From Streptomyces sp. ERV7 (lineage in GTDB: Bacteria; Actinomycetota; Actinomycetes; Streptomycetales; Streptomycetaceae), in contig NZ_LYOY01000029.1 of assembly GCF_001653515.1 (NCBI RefSeq), positions 558,001-622,000 on the forward strand: a DNA stretch of 64,000 nt, written 5' to 3'. Positions 62,128 to 64,000 of this stretch are shown piece after piece; position 1 is the stretch's first letter, and the number at the start of each line of letters is the position of its first letter. The notes under the pieces were generated by a model. The model saw nothing but the letters and a program-made list of their open reading frames with translations, was not told the DNA's origin and did not search any database. A program made the position numbers and the translations under genes.

Positions 62128-62778
62128 TTGGACACGCCCTTCTCCACCCTCATCCGCACGGCGTCGCACGAACAGCACACCGAGGCGGAGACCTCCGGCT
62201 TCATGAGCGCCCTGCTCGGCGGACGGCTCGGCGTCGAGGCGTACGCCCGGTACACCGAGCAGCTGTGGTTCGTGTACCAGGCGCTTGAGGAAGGCGCGGG
62301 GGCGCTGCGCGACGACCCGGTGGCGGGGCCGTTCATACGGCCCGAGCTGATGCGTACGGCTGCGCTGGAGCGGGATCTGAACCATCTGCTCGGCGCGGGG
62401 TGGGAGCGGGGCGCTGCGCCGCTCCCCTCGACCCGGGCCTACGCGGCCCGGGTGCGCGAGTGTGCGGTGACGTGGCCCGCCGGATATGTGGCGCACCACT
62501 ACACGCGGTACCTCGGGGATCTCTCCGGAGGGCAGATCATCCGCGACAAGGCGGAGAAGACGTGGGGGTTCGCCCGGAAGGGCGACGGGGTGCGGTTCTA
62601 CGTCTTCGAGTCGATCCCGAACCCGGCGGCGTTCAAGCGGGGGTATCGGGAGCTGCTGGACGCGGTGAACGTCGACGATCTGGAGAAGCAGCGGATCGTG
62701 GACGAGTGCCGGCGGGCGTTCTCGCTGAACACGGCGGTGTTCCGTGAGCTGGGGGACGAGTTCCCGCGCAGCGCGTAG
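62128..62778 (+). CDS. heme oxygenase
   Basis: A 216-residue enzyme that opens heme to biliverdin, CO and Fe2+. The proximal heme His is in SHEQHTEAET (about His17), and the distal-helix GxxxG-type motif is YLGDLSGGQIIRDKA. TTG at 62128 is chosen: GGAGG lies upstream at proper spacing and the product then begins at the expected family N-terminus. An iron-box promoter precedes it, so it serves iron recovery from heme. Length is normal. Confidence 0.93.
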   Translation: MDTPFSTLIRTASHEQHTEAETSGFMSALLGGRLGVEAYARYTEQLWFVYQALEEGAGALRDDPVAGPFIRPELMRTAALERDLNHLLGAGWERGAAPLPSTRAYAARVRECAVTWPAGYVAHHYTRYLGDLSGGQIIRDKAEKTWGFARKGDGVRFYVFESIPNPAAFKRGYRELLDAVNVDDLEKQRIVDECRRAFSLNTAVFRELGDEFPRSA

Positions 62779-62795
62779 CGGGGGCCCGGAGTTTG

Positions 62796-62887
62796 TCTGC
62801 GGCGCCGTCGTGGCTGGTCGCGGTGCGCTTCGCGAGGCCCGGTTTTCGTCTGCGGCGCCGTCGTGGCTGGTCGCGGTGCGCTTCGCG
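62796..62887. repeat. two identical 39-bp direct repeats
   Basis: Copies at 62796-62834 and 62849-62887 are identical (start TCTGCGGCGCCGTCGTGG) and 53 bp apart. They contain a GGCTGGTCGCG core like the dispersed inverted-repeat family, so this may be a related, rearranged element. The copies fill the gap between heme oxygenase and the convergent PhzF gene. Confidence 0.8.
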
Positions 62888-62890
62888 CCC

Positions 62891-63574
62891 CTAGGGGGTT
62901 GGGGTCGCCCTGTGTGTCAGCCTTACCCTGCCGCCCAGTTCTATCGTGTCGTCCGGGCCGGGGGCCGTGAGGAGTTGGGAGCCCTTGCCCTGGGTGATGT
63001 TCAAGGCTCGGGCCAGGTGGGTCGTCAGGAGCAGGGCCGCCGCTCCCGTTGCCTCGTCCTCGTCGATGCCGTCGCCCCGGCCCGGGAACGCCCTGGCCCG
63101 GATACGCCCCGCGGCCTCGTCCTCCCAGGCCCAGGCGTACACCCACTCCCCCGGCTCCGGCACCTCCAGCGCGTCCACCTCGGTGGCCGAGGCGTACTGC
63201 CTCAGGGTGCGCGGCGGGGCCCACTCCGAGCGGGCGGTGATCCAGGTGAACTCGCCGTCCTGGCGCGCGAACACGTCCCCGACGGCCAGTTCCAGTACGT
63301 CTATGTCGAGCAGCCACGCCGCCCCCACCAGCGGGTGACCCGCGAAGGGCAGCCGCAGGCCGGGCGTGTAGATGTCGACCGCGCCCCGCTCGGGGTCGTC
63401 CACGAACACCGTCTCGCTGAAGCCGAGTTCCTTGGCCAGCGCCTGCCGGGCCGCCTCGTCGGGCAGCGCGGAGCCCTCGCGCACCACACCGAGGGCGTTG
63501 CCGTGGCGGCCGTCGGGCCCGCAGAAGACCCGCAGTACGTCGATGAGTACGCCTGGTACGCCGTTTTCCGTCAC
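62891..63574 (-). CDS. PhzF-family isomerase-like protein
   Basis: 227 residues from GTG 63574 (a longer frame begins at GTG 63592). Family motifs: IDVLRVFCGPDGRHGNALGVV, KELGFSETVFVDD (active-site Glu in SET), LRLPFAGHPLVGAAWLL and EDEATGAAALLL. PhzF proteins act as isomerases or epimerases in phenazine and many other pathways. No ribosome site is seen, and a terminator ends 28 bp upstream of the start, so the promoter must be very close; a leaderless mRNA is possible. Confidence 0.85.
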   Translation of the reverse strand: MTENGVPGVLIDVLRVFCGPDGRHGNALGVVREGSALPDEAARQALAKELGFSETVFVDDPERGAVDIYTPGLRLPFAGHPLVGAAWLLDIDVLELAVGDVFARQDGEFTWITARSEWAPPRTLRQYASATEVDALEVPEPGEWVYAWAWEDEAAGRIRARAFPGRGDGIDEDEATGAAALLLTTHLARALNITQGKGSQLLTAPGPDDTIELGGRVRLTHRATPTP

Positions 63575-63601
63575 CCCGGCATTCAACAACACCGGCGACG
63601 G

Positions 63602-63641
63602 CCGCAGGGCCGCACCCTCCCGGAAGGGTGCGGCCCTGCGG
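63602..63641 (-). terminator. strong hairpin terminator
   Basis: A perfect 17-bp stem (CCGCAGGGCCGCACCCT, 63602-63618, with 63625-63641) encloses a 6-nt loop. It is 12 bp past the stop of the minus-strand cell-wall protein gene and immediately upstream of the PhzF gene. Confidence 0.85.
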
Positions 63642-63653
63642 TACGGGTCGGGG

Positions 63654-64000
63654 TCAGGCGCGGCCGAGGGCGGTCCGGCGGCGGGCCGCGTACACCGCCG
63701 CCGCCCCGGTCACCGCTAGCGCGCCCGCGGCGCCGAGCAGCGGTCCCGTCGGGGCGGAGGAGCCGGTGGCGGCGAGGGAGCCGCCGGTCGTCGAGCCGCC
63801 GACGTTCCCGCCCGCCCCCGGCGGCGGTGAAGGACGCCGGTACGGCCGTCAGCCGCACCACGTCCTTGCGAGGCGTGAAGTCGGCCCGGGAGAGGTCCAG
63901 CGAGGCGAACTCGACGTTCCGCTTGACCCCTTGGGGCGTGGCGACGTCGACGTACAGGGCACCCTTGGCGCCGGACGCCTCGACCCGTACCGCACCGAAC
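63654..64000 (-). pseudogene. C-terminal part of a LAXTG cell-wall protein, apparently frameshifted
   Basis: The gene runs off the window at 64000. From there the frame reads ...EASGAKGALYVDVATPQGVKR... to AVPASFTAAGGG, then a one-base shift in a G/C run near 63813-63818. The other frame continues GSTTGGSLAATGSSAPTGPLL..., a hydrophobic helix (LLGAAGALAVTGAAAVYA) and a basic tail ARRRTALGRA. LAATG + helix + basic tail is a class E sortase (LAXTG) anchor. The shift could be real or a sequencing error. Confidence 0.75.

Overview
The window is high-GC actinobacterial chromosome, almost certainly Streptomyces. The evidence is the strong third-position G/C bias, frequent GTG starts, and a set of streptomycete core genes: the glutamine synthetase-like glnA2 and adenylyltransferase glnE, the maltose/maltodextrin cluster aglA-malR // malEFG, nadE, panB, an AfsR/SARP-type regulator, npdG (F420), methionine aminopeptidase and heme oxygenase. 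No tRNA, rRNA, CRISPR array or intact insertion sequence was seen.

Layout. 0.3-3.9 kb: a four-gene operon (ABC-2 ATPase, permease, DesK-like kinase, DesR-like regulator). 4.1-8.0 kb: secreted sedolisin protease, then DUF305, DUF3105 and a small exported protein. 8.1-12.7 kb: APC permease divergent from glnA2, followed by VOC and tautomerase-like enzymes. 12.7-20.1 kb: a long minus-strand run (beta-propeller protein, MFS, secreted phosphoesterase, glnE, PAP2). 20.3-26.5 kb: maltose regulon, with aglA-malR divergent from malEFG across an operator-rich region. 26.5-33.9 kb: DUF998, a copper-flavoured pair (DUF6153 + multicopper oxidase), nadE, a membrane endonuclease/exonuclease/phosphatase-fold protein and panB. 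34.0-41.2 kb: DrrAB-like ABC exporter, SARP/AfsR regulator, M50 protease, small membrane protein and npdG.

41.37-59.70 kb looks like an accessory segment that replaced chromosomal DNA. At its left edge the first ~25 codons of one gene run straight into the back half of an ABC ATPase. At its right edge only the C-terminus of a GNAT acetyltransferase remains. It carries a MacB/FtsX-type permease, a decayed NDH-2-like gene, DoxX plus an AraC-type regulator, a second two-component system, secreted hydrolases, an MFS exporter, a PAP2-like membrane protein, a Vat-type acetyltransferase, a beta-lactamase-fold hydrolase, a coupled pair of small unknown genes, an apparently iron-regulated membrane protein and an epoxide hydrolase. 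Core genes resume at 59.8 kb (zinc-ribbon/discoidin protein, map, iron-box heme oxygenase, PhzF-like protein) and the window ends inside a probable LAXTG cell-wall protein.

Several dispersed long inverted-repeat elements (0.0-0.18, 3.87-4.06, 15.99-16.12 and 60.65-60.78 kb) sit between genes; one supplies the C-terminal tail and stop codon of a response regulator. Candidate regulatory sites read directly from the sequence include two iron boxes, a PhoP-box-like repeat, MalR-type inverted repeats, a CATGCGCA operator array and a palindrome upstream of panB. Nothing here can confidently be called a wholly new system. The best leads are the segment junctions, the inverted-repeat family and the coupled small genes at 57.0-57.6 kb.
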